From Diadema setosum (lineage: Eukaryota; Echinodermata; Echinoidea; Diadematoida; Diadematidae), in assembly GCA_033980235.1 (NCBI GenBank), contig CM067067.1, positions 17,266,239 through 17,330,238 on the forward strand: a stretch of DNA of 64,000 nt, written 5' to 3'. This document shows positions 11,000-25,303 of this stretch, piece after piece. The notes under the pieces were generated by a model that was given only the letters and a program-made list of their open reading frames with translations, had not been told where the DNA came from and made no database searches. Position 1 is the first letter of the stretch; each line of letters starts with the position of its first letter. The position numbers and the translations under genes were made by a program.

Positions 11000-13900
11000 A
11001 GCAACAAGGCATCTCGATGGTAATCTTACAGGAAAAGAAGCAACGTTTAGCATACATCTTTATTTATATAATATATTTAAAGATGTACATCTCTCTAAAT
11101 CACAAAATACAACATGGATTTCTTAAAGAGGACGGAAAAATATATGAGAAAAAAAAGACTGTTGCAGCTGATAAAACATGTGAATCCTTTGTCATAATAA
11201 TGGCATTTTCAAAACAAGACTGCACATCATCAAAAGTCAAAGAATATGCAAACTGAAGGAGTAATTGATCAAAACTCTGATCCAAAACATATTTGCTGGT
11301 ATTGAACAAAGAGCAAAGTTGAGATTGTTGCCGCAGTTGATGAAATTGTGATTTGAATGAAGAGAAAGTGCATAATGCTTTGCTAGAAAGTTTCAGTTTA
11401 TATACGAATGCATAAAGAAAAACAATGAACGGAGAGAAATGACTGGCTAAAACGAAAAAGCTGAAAGAGTAAAAACGAACTGCACCAAAGGACGTATCAA
11501 TCAACGAATCATTGAAGAATAGAAGCAACTTGACAATGTGTTGGATACCCCACCATGCTCCAAGAACAATCGCATTAAGAAATGCCCGAAAGTCCGGAAA
11601 AGAGGAGAAGAGGAAACTAAAATCCTCAAAACAATACTCACTGATGAGAGGGGAGGAAACTTTGAACTCGTCATGTTTCGTTGCTTTAATTATTTTGTCT
11701 CTTCAGAAGTTGTACTTGATGTTGCCTTCCAGTGAGAGAGAAACATCGTGGCCAAGAGTGCGTCTTCAGATCAGCGTTCTCCACACATCATCCGGGACAC
11801 TAGAGATCTGTATGGGTGGAGGAGAGGAACACCTTATCGTTATAAAATGGCATTATCGACTCAGACTCACAGATGGTATACGAGAGAGTCGATTCTTTCT
11901 TGTCTTATAAGCCTTCTGTACCGCACGGTGTTTTCCATGACTCGACTGCAGTCATTTTTTAAGCCATTCCGTTTTCTTAATTCTCTTGGATGGGTGATGA
12001 TTTGTACCAAGACTCCGTGATTTAAATCTAGACTCTAGTGTTGTTTCTACCCCTATAGTTAAATTCTTTTATCAAAGTCTCTTTTGGTCACCTTCATATA
12101 CGTATATAGACAACCCTTCACCTATCTTTCACTCTTCCACATGGCAAAATTTGCAAAGTTGTGGTAGGCTATACTTATGCCCTCTATAATATAGTCGGCA
12201 TGAAGTGATTAGGGTCCGTAAAATGATAATATTCAACAGTAGTTAATGTCTTGAGCGGTGACGACAGATACTAAATATTCTGAGATTTTATCCATGTTAA
12301 TGTCCAGAGATAAGCGATTCGTATCACAACGTTCCAGGTGAAGTTTCAGAAAGTCATCGAATGCGTACAATTCCAATTAAGCACGGCCCTGCTTTGTTGA
12401 GTAAAAGAAGACATTGCTGGGGAAGTGGTGGTGACACTTTTTCTTACAAACGACAAGCGAACGATCGATAAAACTACATTTTGAACTCTCCGAATTCTCA
12501 TTGATTTTGCTTGGGGTACCAAAGGTCAGAATTACCTGTAAGCCGTGGTTCAAGTAGATGACTACTACACAGAACTCTAAGTCACTGTGTTGTAAGACGA
12601 ATCGATTTCTTCACACCTATACAATGGCTTAGCAACAGATGTGCCCAACGCACGTTGCGATTTGATCATAGTTTTATCAGATAGGTTTTATGTGCAAGGT
12701 TATTCATCACGTGAATGCAGACGTAACATGAGCGCATTAGTGTATAAAATTAATCTATCGACGTCAGCTCCAAGGATCGACGCATCTGCAATTAACATAA
12801 TGTAGGGCCTACGATCATGATAAAACATTGACATCATTGCATTGTTGCTGTTTGGTTTGAGACTGGGGATGCTCATGTAGCGGCACCAGCATCGTCAATA
12901 GCAAAACATTTATAATTGATTACTAGCGTGTGTCATCCAAATGAATAAGTTAACAACTTATGTTTGATAAATAAAGCGGAGATGGTGTTTGCTTTTACAT
13001 GTATTGGGGAGTGTGGGGCCTACGTAGACAAGAATGGCAGAGAAAGTATGTACATGAGACACAAAAGTGACATTGCTACTGTGGGTCTATGTGGTAATGA
13101 AAGACAAGCTGCATCTTAATCAGTTTTATCAGAGGAGCCTTTTTCCCGTCATCTTGCTTACATCCAATACAAGTATAGTCCATTTAGTTGTCGAATTCTT
13201 ATCGTTTCCTTTTAATACTTCAATTCTTTCATACTTCTGTGATATAGATGCTCTATACGAATATTGTATCTTTTATCTGTGAATCATTACATCATAAAAT
13301 GCTATAGAGTGCGAGTTTTCTGGTACAGTTTTTAGATTCATTCCCGTTTTACTTAGTCTTCTTTGCGTGTGTTTGCTTGCTTCTGAGCACTCATTATAAT
13401 TCTACCTGTTGCTTTCTGAGTCCGATCGTTGAAACAAATGCTCACACTCACTTCAAAGTCAATAATTTTACAGTAAGATCCGTATTAAATGCATGGGTTA
13501 TTTAGTGAACAGCTTTTATGATCGAATGTGGTGTGCTGTACAGTGAGTAAGGTAATTAAAATTAAAATGCACTAAAATACAACCGGTAGTATATATGATA
13601 AACAGAATAGCTCCTGAATGTAAAAGTGAGTCAATTGTGTCAATGGTATAAGATGAAGACAACCATCTATCGAAGAACGCTCTATACACTCTGTGTGTTA
13701 TTGCCCGATTAATATCATACCTCATGTTCTACTCTGTGCGTTATACTAGGTACTCCGATTTATGTCATACCTGATATTCTACTCTGCGTTTTCCCCCGAT
13801 TGATATCATATCCAATGTTTCCTTTCACATTTTCGTGATAGTAAAGATTAGATTCTACTATATATGGGGTAGAAATCGCAAGCGCCGTTTGACTCAATAA

Positions 13901-14030
13901 AAAAAAAGAAGAAAACGTTTGTCGTGATCTCCCTGTTGAGCAATTACTGAACTTTGTATTTTCATTTTTCCTTTTTTAAGGGGGGGGGGGGGGGAGGGTT
14001 GTCTATAACAAAGATTTGAAAGCAGGTATG
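11000..14030. other. Gene-free stretch upstream of recognised gene A exons
   Basis: No exon with convincing splice sites and protein similarity was found on either strand. Scattered open frames are AT-rich and unlike known proteins. It may be a gene A intron or a 5' flank. Confidence 0.4.
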
Positions 14031-14035
14031 TCATT

Positions 14036-14425
14036 AGGTAAAGGTACTGGTTATCATTGGGAGCAGTGATGTTAAGAAAAAAAAATGTTTGAGATATCAC
14101 ATTATGATGTGTATGTGTATAGGTCAGTTATATCGAAAAAATATCCTACATATATCCTATAAAAAGAATTTGCAATAAAACCTAAGAGGAGATATCACTA
14201 TTTTACTCAGTAAACCATAACTGCAGACAGTTTCGTCCAGAAACACTTTTAATATTACTATTGTTCACATTTTGTATATTTAACAATACTTAAGATTGAT
14301 TATACTGATTCATATTTTTACATTGGTTGTTTCTATACCTAACTCACATTTTTTTATTTTGGGAACCTTTTTTGACGCACTAAAATGAGTTTTTGTGTCA
14401 TCTGCAAATGGTAAATAATGCCTTA
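14036..14425. repeat. Dispersed repeat, copy 1 (related copy 34558-34905)
   Basis: It shares segments such as aaccataactg, ttgattatactgatt and ttggttgtttctat in the same order with 34558-34905, over about 350-390 bp. The family is unrecognised. Confidence 0.7.
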
Positions 14426-15239
14426 ACATTTAAAGAATATATATCAATGCCTATAGTTAAGTTTTAAGTTGTAATTTAGATGTAAGTACTCAGTAGATTC
14501 ATATATTTTCATTTCACATACAGCTCCTAGTTATAAGAAATATCGTGGAGACGGTTGTACTCGTATAATAATTTGTATTATATAGTGGTGATGGTGATCA
14601 AGGAGAAATCTTTGAAACTATCCACCAATGAATGTCATGAATATCTTTCGGTCCTGCTGCTAATGTCCATCCATCATATTTTCAAATGTATTTGTCTCTT
14701 AAAGCAAACACTAAAACACACACACGCACGCACACAAACACACACATAAAGTGATAAGAAAAATCAAATAACACTTATAATTGTTACCCACACAACAACT
14801 CAATCGATCGCTGTGTTTGGTCAGATCCGGCTGGTGGCTTTGAATGTCCTTCAAAATGTCACACTTTGTTTAAAGAAGAAATGCTTGTCGACTGCCCCCC
14901 TTCCCCCATCACACTTCCAAGAATTGTGGCAATCACTGATATTGGTGTATAGGGGGTCCTTTCAAACAAAGTGACCATGATAATATTGTACCTTCCTTGG
15001 GAGTCATGTGCGTGTGCGTGTGTGTGTGTACGCGTTGACATCGGTGATTATTTTTGATTTTTGTAACGATACACACCACCTCATCTACTACTCCGGATAG
15101 TTATTATCTTTTTGATTAATTAATATGAAAGATTATATATCATACGATTATTTACGATCTCATAGTCTAGATCGTTATCGACATTTAAAACGTCTATGCT
15201 ATGATATATATATATATAAACATATTCAGCTCAGTTTAT

Positions 15240-16160
15240 TTCATTCATCACAAAATACATAAAAATACAAAGACACATACAACTACAAACTTAGAAAATT
15301 TTGTTTCATGTGAATGGGGATCGACAAAAAGAACTTTAAAGTCTTATGACACGTTAACCCCGGAAATATAAAATATAACATCAAGAAGAACACAAAACAC
15401 AAACACAAAGGTACAATCATAAAAGAGGTAGATAACGTTACAAAAGTAGCTTTCAAACAAATCAGTGACAGGATGAATACAAACTCATAAGAAGATCTTT
15501 ATAAGCATGTTTGAAACCATTAAGGAATGGGATATTTTGAAGAAGAAGCGGTAAACTATTCCAAAGGACCTTTAAAAAAGATAGTGTTTCTATAAGCATT
15601 TGTTCGGACCAAATGAAGGTGAAAGTGACCGGAGTTTCGCGTATGATAATCATAAATAGTATAATTTAACTAAAACTTTCTTAACATAACTACAGGCAGC
15701 AAACCTGTGGAACATAAGTACATAAACATGGCTGTGTTCAACATATCAATTTCATATACGTTCAATAATTGTAATTCACGGAAAATGGGCAATGTATGGG
15801 CATTAAAAGGGGCCTTTGAAATTGATCGGACTGCTTTTTTTTGTAATACAAATAACCTTTTCATAAAATAATCGGAACAATTTGACCACGCTACATTACA
15901 GTAATTAATATGAGAAAATATCAAAGCATAATATGTCATAATCAATACGCATTTTGGAAATTGTCTAGACGATAAAACACACAAACACATTTCGCTACGC
16001 GGTTGCAGACGGCACCAACGTGTTCAGGCCATGTTAATTTATTATCAATATATATGCCTAAAAACTTTGTAGAAACAGCGTGTGAAATATCATTATCATT
16101 AAAATTGATAGTTATGCTATCATTATATACCTTTTTTGTTAGTGAATAATTCATTTGTTA
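15240..16160 (-). mobile_element. 5'-truncated non-LTR retrotransposon (end of reverse transcriptase)
   Basis: Three minus-strand open frames (15942-16154, 15670-15990, 15462-15653) read in order as the C-terminal part of a Jockey/CR1-type reverse transcriptase: STKFLGIYIDNKLTWPEH, then SHINYCNVAW and LFVLQKKAVRSI, then NTIFFKGPLE and WNSLPLLLQN. Frameshifts separate them, so the copy is dead. The polymerase active site is upstream of the truncation. The AT-rich tail at 15240-15400 is probably its 3' UTR. Confidence 0.8.
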
Positions 16161-16199
16161 CTATTTAAAACTATTCAGAATTACCATAAATACATAAAA

Positions 16200-17379
16200 A
16201 TAAAATCCTCCCCCACAAACACACACGTTATATCACAGGTATTTGAATGATATGAAATGATATAACCATCCAACTGTTAACTGTCAGCCGTGCTGCATGA
16301 ATCAATCAATCAGTCAATAGGCCCAATAGTATGTGCAGATTGATGGTCAAAAGATAAAATTACAATATTAGTTTAGAAGAGGTGCAAGACAGTAAAGATA
16401 ATGTTTGTTCCCCTTAAATACTGGACCGCTTTACACCCCATTCCAAACTAATAAGACATACTCGTAATGCACCGTTTTTACCCTAATCCTATTGTTGGAA
16501 ACCGGGGATACTCACAAAGCAAGGTATATGTTAGTGCACTTTCAGAAATTACTCTCGCACTAATTCCTCGGCAAATAAGACCGAAGGATAATCACTATCC
16601 TTGCAAACACTTTTGTCGGACCTGAAAGAGGATTTCGAGAAGGGATGAGTCCGTTTGAAAGGTCATTTATATCCTATATAGAGATCCCAGATGCGCCAGG
16701 GGAATTAGGGAACCTCTTTGTATACTACAAGCCGAAAATTTCGTTATTCTGCCTTCATGATGTTCGGGTGCAATTGGCTGTGACGTAACATTACCAACAA
16801 TAAATTATGCATCATAAAGAAAGAAATCAATGTCTATATGACGTGATGTATGGGGGTCTTTGATTTCGCCACTGCTTCGCAGTATTCAGGAAATAATATC
16901 GAACTTTCGTGTGTTCACATAAACAGCATTGCGTGTAATTTCGTTTTAGTTATTTTTTCCATTCAGGTTGATAAATCAAACTTTTTACATGTACACTTAT
17001 ACCAATAACATTAATACACTCAAAATTACAACACAGCCGTGTTGGTAGAATTGTGGATTATGAAAATAATATTATATTTATGGTGTTTTACTTTATAGGT
17101 CATGATCTGTACAAGACACCCTTCCCAACTCCCCATTTTCAACACAACGAAGGTGGCAAAATATTTATTTATTTGTTTGTTTGTTCGTTTGTTTATTCAT
17201 TTCTAAAGAAACGGCATTTCTTGAATCGGCAATCAGCGGAAAGATTATAAGTCACGATCTTCGAAACCAGAAAGGAATCAGTTATAGCTATCCGACTTTC
17301 AGGGTCAGAATCTGTTTGACTCCAGACCTGGCCTGTAGATCACCTGTATGTAACCTGTCGGTAGTCCAAACAAACTTAC
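16200..17379. other. Stretch without recognised gene
   Basis: AT-rich sequence. I see nothing beyond short simple repeats. Confidence 0.4.
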
Positions 17380-17451
17380 CTCGTGCAGGAGAGAATAAAT
17401 GGAATCCTTCGCGGAATAGTTCACCAAATTCACCAAGAGTGTTGTATAGAA
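17380..17451 (-). other. Possible upstream exon of gene A (weak)
   Basis: A strong donor (CACGAG|GTAAGT) closes an open phase-0 frame reading LLVNLVNYSAKDSIYSLLHE, which looks like an ankyrin helix pair and would join in phase to the exon at 10887-10973. The acceptor (acacaag) has no pyrimidine tract, and 6.4 kb would separate the two exons. It could equally be a non-coding first exon or chance. Confidence 0.25.
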
Positions 17452-17499
17452 AGTAAAAGTTCTTGTGTCGGTACGTCGGTTATCGGTATAGCTTGGTTA

Positions 17500-20340
17500 T
17501 GGTCTCTTATGGACGATCAAGAAGACAAGTGTGTTTCTATGGTGAAACAGGACAGCCTTTGAAGTCTGCTTACTGCTCTTAATGGTTCCATTCACTGGGC
17601 CCCCTCTGTGATGAGTGCTACAAAGCCTCACACCCTTCTCCCTTTGTGGGCCAAGACGGTCGGGACCATTCATAAACACCCCCTGTGGATTTTTACTCTC
17701 CGAAATCGATAACGGTATTGTGGTTGTCTTGGAGTTAACGGGACATCTCATCTACTGGCAATGCATGGTCCTCGCAACGCGTTCACACCTCCTCCGCAGT
17801 CCCCATTCATTCACCAGGTCCTTCCCCGAACTTATAAGATGCAGCAACATTGATGAAGAGATAATAGTGTATGTCAAACATTCATTATATTCGAAAGGAG
17901 GCTGCATCGCTTTGAATACCGAGCTCTGAACATGAAATGTTTCTGCCGAGTGCTGAAGAATGTCGACCCTTATAGTAGGCCAGCTAGTTTAGCTGTTCAA
18001 CCTTCGCGTACATTGATTTCTCGGTATCTAATTCCATATTGTTAGATTAAAACCGTCCAGCTCGGAGATCGCTTTGGATTATTCAAGAGATGGTTTGATT
18101 AAATTTGCCTTCTTTTCTCATGTTAATAAGAGCAGCTAGTGTCCGCTGCTCAAGAAGATAATGTAGCAAGGTCCTCTCACGTAATCTCCTCACCGGTATT
18201 ATCGTGAACGAAAACAGAAAAGTGAAAGAGAAAGAAAAGACAGAGAAACATATAAATTGTAAATTATTTTTGAGAATGTTTGATAATAGAAAATAAAAGA
18301 GACAGACAGAAAGACAGAGAGAGAGAAAAAATAGAGATGAAGAGACATAACAGTCAGTGGAGTATATACGTATATGTGAAGTAACATGGACAAACATACG
18401 TATAGTCATATTGAAATATACTGAAATAGATCATAGAAAGTACTCTTCATTAATTGTCAGTCAAGAACAACATCCTCTGAACTCTGCTTCCTCAAAAGTT
18501 TTGTGTATGCATGTGTTTATTTTGATTAGTATGCATGCTTGGCAAGATACGATATTCAAATTATGCCAGTAACACGGTATATCACAAATGACTCATTTCA
18601 GTAAGCTTTTTTTTTTTTTTTTGTGATAGTTAAAAATTAAAATAGGAATGAATTATGATGTGTGTGTGTTTTTTTTTTTTAATCAAGAAAGGTATACAAT
18701 GGTATAGATTGAATGCACATGTACCTCATGGTTTGTATCATTGAGCTTGTTGTAAACTAAAAAGTTAATAAGTAATTTATGAAATTCTCGATGATTTGAA
18801 TGAAAATCAAATAGAAATCACGGGAGGAAAAGTTAAATAAGCAACAGCAACAAAAACAGAGAAGTACGTGACAGGATGAAGGACTTCAAAGCACACGACG
18901 ACTCCTTGTTTATGTAATAAGTGAGGAATCACTGGAAAGGTTTTGTTTTGCTCTTTTATCTGATGATGCACTTACTTTAAAGTTTAGAAATTTCACTCAA
19001 TCGTTTTGCGATCAAAATCTTCATTTTATTATTTGACATAATTTTTTTTATAGCATGACATCTCCAAGCTTTGCCACAGTGACAATCGATTCGTGGAAAT
19101 GCCACATTGGAGGTGGAGTCCGTTTTAGACAAAAGAACTGAACACTTTGGTGAATACAGTCAGGAATAATTGCTAAATGGCAGTCGACAAAAAACACCGC
19201 AAAAACGCCGGAAGCTAACGAGGCTCAAACAGTCTATCAACCAATCAATATGAGACGAAAAAAAAAAAGGAAAAAGAAAGGAGAGAAAGAAAGAAAGCTT
19301 GAATTGACAAGAATAGCAGCGTGTCTAATAATAACACTCGTAGGGATTTTGAGTTCACTGTTGAGGGTAAGTGATGTGTCAATCAATACAAGTGAGTAAC
19401 GTCGTTCTGTTTGATTGTCATTTAGCTACCATGGCAGCAATGAAAGGGAATGGTGTGTGTTGACATGTCACAAGAAAAAAATGTATAAAATGTTTATAAA
19501 AATCTGAGATATTTTTATCCCTAAGAAAGTCCATCTTTGAAACATTACTAAGGGTGAGTATAGTCTTCATGTCATGAAATTGTCTAAATTCGACAATACA
19601 CGCATGGCACCTTGTCTCCTTCGCAGGGTCGTTAAAAATAACCCCAAAATAAGCACAAAAACGAAGTTTCGACAGATATTGTCCATGGAATATCCCCACA
19701 CTCTTAAAAGAATATCATCTACTCACTGGCGTCGATGATACGTTTTGGGTAATGTCGTTTTCGCGTTGTACAACTGCATAACAAGTTTTTTGGTTGTTTT
19801 TTGTTTTGTTTTGTTTTTCTAACGCATGCATGTTTGTCCGTTCATGCCCATTCTGTACTAGGAGCATACACGTCCAATTAGTAACGATTATGTTTGGCAA
19901 AACAATAGGGAGCATTCAAGGAGAGCGGAGACACAAGCGGAAGAATCCGAGGCGAAGAAAGGAGCCAGCAGCAAGAAAGACTCCCGCAGAGGTGCGCCCG
20001 GAGGATGTGGTCTCGGAAACGGGCCGTTATCAATAATTCATACGGATTGGGGCGACTCATCCTGCACAAAAGCCGAATTTATTGGCTGGGCGTTGTTAAC
20101 GAGGTAATGGTAGGTGCGCTTCGTCGCCTCGAAAGATTTCAACATTTCACATTTCGGAGTATAAAGGCCTAGTAGCATATTATAGCCATAATTATCAATT
20201 ATCACTACTAAACTTCTTAGTCCTCAACCTCGAACGAACGATTTGATAAATCACAGCAAGGCAATGTCATTCATAGCTTTGGAGTTAATACAATTATCAT
20301 TTAAAAAAAAAAGACTACAAGAGAGACAAAAGATCAAGAC
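17500..20340. other. Stretch without recognised gene
   Basis: It holds GA-rich and poly-T simple runs. A more GC-rich patch at 19900-20110 is open on the plus strand but has no recognisable protein. It may be a first exon or promoter region, and I cannot support either. Confidence 0.35.
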
Positions 20341-20355
20341 ATATATATTGAAATA

Positions 20356-21346
20356 CACTCAGCAAAAAAAGAAAGTAAACACTTTTTCCAGTTAATATTT
20401 TTCATAGAAGATTTTGATAAGAATCAATGTGTCATATACCATATCAAAGATTATTTAATTGGCTATCAACCTGGTAGGTTTCTACACAGGAAAATTTTAC
20501 GCATGAGTGAACACATTCGTTTTTGTCCTCCAAGGCAGAAAAGTAAAAATTGCAGAATTGGACATATTAAAATCCATTTGGAAAATGCCCTCCAAGATAG
20601 CAAATGACAACAAAAGACCAATTTAACGCAATGAATGACATGAATGAAACAGCAGAAATAAGTTTCCATTCCCTTGTTTTCCTTTATATTCAAAACAAAA
20701 ACATAGTAGGGAAACTGAAAATGGAACAGAAGCATTTTCCATCAATTCAAACTTTAAATGACATAGGGAGTAAGCCGTAAAGGTGTTAAAATCGACAGGA
20801 TTTCTTCATTTTACCTTTTAATTAAAGAATTTAAGAATGCACGAGACAAATTCAAGAACCAAATATTATTTTGAATTTTCTCAATTTGGAATAACGCTTC
20901 AAATTTAACTTTCTTTGTTACCATAATTTTCTCTTATGTCTTTTGACTGCAGATTTGACTGGAGATTCTTCATTTTCCTCCATTATTTTTTGCCTTTCTT
21001 TATCTTTGAAGGGTTACAAAGACATTAATGAGATCATAGGTTGATTTTTGCAAATTAATTTGCATTTCTATTATGTTGAATTTGTCTTTTGTTCTCATTA
21101 TTATATGGAAGAGCAAATACGCTTGAATAACAACTTGTTCATTTTGCAATTTTTACTTTTTTGCCTTGGAAGAGAAAAACGACTGTGTTCACTCATGCGT
21201 AAAGTTAACATTTTCATTGACCTACTAGGTTGATAGCTAATTAAATTACCTTTAACATGGTATATAAAACACAATTTTAGCCAGATAGTCTATGAGAAAG
21301 ATAAACTTGAAAAAGTGTTTACTTTCTTTTTTTTTTTCTGCTGAGT
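20356..21346. mobile_element. One-kilobase long-inverted-repeat element (ACTCAGC ends)
   Basis: The ends CACTCAGCAAAAAAAGAAAG and its inverse (ctttctttt...gctgagta) are followed by further inverted matches for about 240 bp, for example cgcatgagtgaacacattcg against cgactgtgttcactcatgcg. It has no transposase frame. TA flanks suggest a Tc1/mariner-type non-autonomous element (inference). Confidence 0.75.
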
Positions 21347-21349
21347 ATG

Positions 21350-23700
21350 TATATAAGAAAAGAAAGAAAGAAAAAAGAATAAAGCACAGTAACCAAAAAT
21401 TAGAAGAAATTTCATTTGGTTTACGCCATTTATGAGGTTTACCTTTCCTCAGCGTATAAAGAAAAAAAGAATAACAAATCCTTGTGCGTATAAATTGAAT
21501 CAACCCTCTTATTGCTTGTACTATTTATTAATATATCGTATATAATCACATTTATCAACTATAACTATGATCTGGTCTATATTAGATTTCCAGTTACCAT
21601 GTTTTTTCTGTTAGGCTGTAATGACACATTGTTCACTGTTCTATGAAGAGTGGATGCGTGCATATCTTACAGCGTTACATTCTCTGGGCCAAAGCAAAAT
21701 CGGAACAAACACTAGCACTGGGTACGGATCTTTCAATGTGAGATAGTCATTCGATAAGAAGTTGAACAAAAGTATAATTTTCTGCATCAGATTAATACAG
21801 TGCAGGATATTTTTCGCTTTCAGCGAGTACAGAACATTCGGAATATATACATGTGTTCCTCTCAACTCAGAAAAGTGTTTTTTGTTTCGTGATTACCCCC
21901 CCCCCCCCTTCCATCCTTCCCTGACAAAGTAGAAATCATGTTAAAATATACCTAGAGAAAATGCTCTGTCATACGGTCACACCGAAGTTTCTCTCTCTCT
22001 CTCTCTCTCGTATGACCACTTCCATCTGGATCTTGCTCCTTCACCTTCTCTATGTCTGATGTGTGTGTGTGTGTGTGTGTGTGCGTGTGTGTGTGTGTGT
22101 GTCTATTTGATTTGAATGAAATCAATAAATATCAAGGGGAAAAAAGTGTGTAAATTCATTCCATCGAAATTATACATAGCATGACATTATATATCACTTG
22201 CACACACGAGCAAACACATACATGTATCAACACACACAACTTCTTTGCAGCTTTTGAACGATTTGCTATAAAACTTCAACAAAGACCAACCCAACAACAA
22301 CAAATTGAGGCGGACAAACATGATGTTTGCATTTTCAGTGCTTTATTTCTAATTTTGCCATTACTACTGGCAACTTGGTTGTATACAATATCAATGCCCC
22401 TTCAAGATGGACAGTCCCAAATGGTTAAAAGGAGATGAAAAGTGTACGGTAGGAGAAGAGTGCATACAAGTTGTGACATCAGAACTGAAGATCGGTATAC
22501 ATACAACTGTAGTAATATGCACGCGCATTTAGGTATGGTATATCAGAATATTGCAGTACACGTGTATATACATGGAAAAGGCTCAAGACTACAAGAGGTC
22601 CCAACAGTATTTCAGGTGAAATGATGTCGGGGCAAGGTTTGGCTTGCTGTAAAAGGTGCCTGTGATCATGTCATTTCACTTTGAGGCATCATGGACCTAT
22701 TGCTAACTCTTATTGCGTGATGCCACCTGACGTTCACACTGAATTTGATATAATCATCATGATCACAATATTACAGAGTAACGTCAAAAGAACAACATTG
22801 CAGAATTTTCATTACAATCAGATATAACTGCTGGATATATAGAAATACTGCTGACAATTGCAAGCCAGGTAATCCTGAACTAGGTACCACAATAAAATCC
22901 CACGCTTCTACTGGCCATACATAGGCTGTATTCACATGTCCATATACCAGAACTGTATCAAAGCCAATGTAAGAGTACTGCAGTCGTGTCAGCCTTTCCA
23001 AATCAGTATAAATTGAGCATATAAAGCAAGTGTCAATGTTCAGCAAATCTTCTATAATATCTATTTTGCATGAAACTAAGAAATGATAAACAAGTAATGC
23101 CCATGCCACATGAAAATATTGCATAAAACTATGTAATACACATTATCAGATGTTAAATCTTCTTGTATCAAATACTTGACAAGTTGTGTAGCGTACTTTC
23201 ACATAACCACTAACACAACAGAAATAAAACCACACTAACGAACAATTCATTGCTAGGTGATTAGACTATCCAGCTAATCCACAAATAAAGTCTATGTGCT
23301 ATTGCCATTCACCCTATGAAAATGCCATTTGTACATCCATATAGATACATTGGTAATCACCTTACTACACCACACACAAAGTATACACACATCTGCATAT
23401 AATAACACTAATCACTGAAATGTGCTGATACAAGGAGCAAATCGAAGCCTTTATATCAAAAATCTAAAGGCCCACTGGAATGGCTTAATAGGTTCCATTA
23501 CACACTCATAAGCACTTGTGCCCCATTGCACCTATCCTCAGAACTTACCCCTAAATGCATTAATTGTATCAATGCTGACATGATATCCATAATACTGTTA
23601 TTAATGATAGTTCATGAAGAATTTCCAACCATGTCCAGAATTTGTAACTCAGCTGGTGACCATTAGAGTACTGCATTTTGCTTGAAGAGCTCCTGCTAAT
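21350..23700. other. Stretch without recognised gene
   Basis: It holds (CT)n at about 21990-22010, (GT)n at about 22063-22103 and AT-rich sequence. No exon is supported. Confidence 0.4.
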
Positions 23701-23712
23701 CTTTTAAGTGTA

Positions 23713-23929
23713 CTGTATACGCTGTTATTTTTGCAAACAGATATTTTCGCGAATGAGGTCACAGACACTTTCGCGAGATGTTGTTTTTCCGCGAATTGAC
23801 ACAGAGACCTACATAAGCGTATTACTACCTTAGTGTATGGTGACATTTTCGCGTGTCGTTAAATTCGCAGTCCAACTGAAATTCGCGAAATTCGCGAAAA
23901 TTAAACCCTCGCGAAAATAACTTATACAG
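23713..23929. mobile_element. TA-target MITE with CTGTATA ends and TTCGCG motifs
   Basis: About 217 bp between TA dinucleotides. The ends CTGTATA(C/A)G are inverted, and the interior is rich in ttttcgcgaa palindromes. Confidence 0.75.
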
Positions 23930-24314
23930 TACAGGTTATACTTGTCAGGCACCACTATGTACTTTGTGAGAAAAGCACTGACTCCCAGAATTTTCAACAC
24001 ACATTGCTGTTCTATTTTGAATATGAAACTAAAAATAACAAAGAAAAAACATCCAAACAGATCTATAACTGCATAATTTGACTGTTCATACAAAAAGGAT
24101 TCTTAGTCTAACAAATTTACATTGTTAACATCTAACACTGAAACTGCTGTAAAACACACACACACACAAAATCAAACTCAAGGTAAGTAGTTAAGTTTTC
24201 AGAGGAATTCAGATGTGTATTGCAGTACTGCTTTCTTATCTTTAATTTACTTTACATGTGATTTCATTTCCCTTAACTTAAATACTACAGCTACCTGAGT
24301 AGTAAAATACTTCT

Positions 24315-24391
24315 CGTCGGGTGCCCGTGCATTGGCCGCTAACGCAATACAATTTGTATTGCATTAGTGGCCAATGCACGGGCACCCGACG
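24315..24391. repeat. Near-perfect 77-bp palindrome
   Basis: The two arms (cgtcgggtgcccgtgcattg... and its inverse) match with very few differences and almost no loop. It would extrude as a cruciform or be a minimal foldback element. Confidence 0.85.
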
Positions 24392-24422
24392 TTCTGATGT
24401 GATTTAATTCTAGTCGTGGGAT

Positions 24423-24786
24423 GGCTAGTAACTGATCAGTGGGAATCAGTGGGAATGCTAGGGGATGATTGTTCCAATCCTTGTGGGATTCATTTAAGAA
24501 TACATTACATATCTATTGTTGTGTGAAAATTATTTGCTTCAGAATGGTCTCATATTCAAGTAATGTGCAGTTCAGTGTTAACAGGCCGTTAACGATCGCC
24601 CCGTCACTGTACAAGCATGCTAACCTGGAAACATTAAACTACACATTACTTGAATATGAGACCACTCTGAAGCAAATCATTTTCACACAACAATAGATAT
24701 ATAATGTACTCTTAAATGAATCCCACAAGGATTGGAACAATCATCCCCAAGCATTCCCACTGATTCCCACTGATCAGTTACAAGCC
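24423..24786. mobile_element. Foldback MITE with arms of about 140 bp
   Basis: The left arm from ggctagtaactgatcagtgg and the right arm ending ccactgatcagttacaagcc are inverted copies over about 140 bp, with a short unrelated centre (gttaacaggccgttaacg...). Confidence 0.85.
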
Positions 24787-25303
24787 TTCCCCTCTAAGAT
24801 GTGATTGATATCAAATAGAAAAATTAAGATTAACTGGGAGAAAGAAAAGTTGCAGATAATTTCCTTCAGTTCACTACCAAAGCATTTCTGTGAGGATAAT
24901 AAGACACACAATGCTCTTACATAGAAAATAAAATCAGAGAATGTTGCACAAAAAGAAATGTTGATATCGGTAACAGTACCACTGAGAACAAGTGATATTA
25001 TCCACCATCCAATGTGGACAAACCCCTGCCACTTGTACAAGAAAGAAACTATTGCATTGTCAGCCTATATCACACAACTGGACTGGAATGTATACACAGA
25101 GTACTATCTGCAAGGTGTAAGAACTGACACAGTTTGTCTCAGCTTCAGTTATCTTGGGATTGTTTGCACAACACCAATTTCTCAAAGAAAAAGAAAATAT
25201 CTGACGCTTTGTGCAAGTTGTCTTATACCAAAACTAATCTAACAGCCATTCTCATATCGACTAAAAGCATTGTGAGGAGTTTTGGATTTCACTCATCTCT
25301 TTC

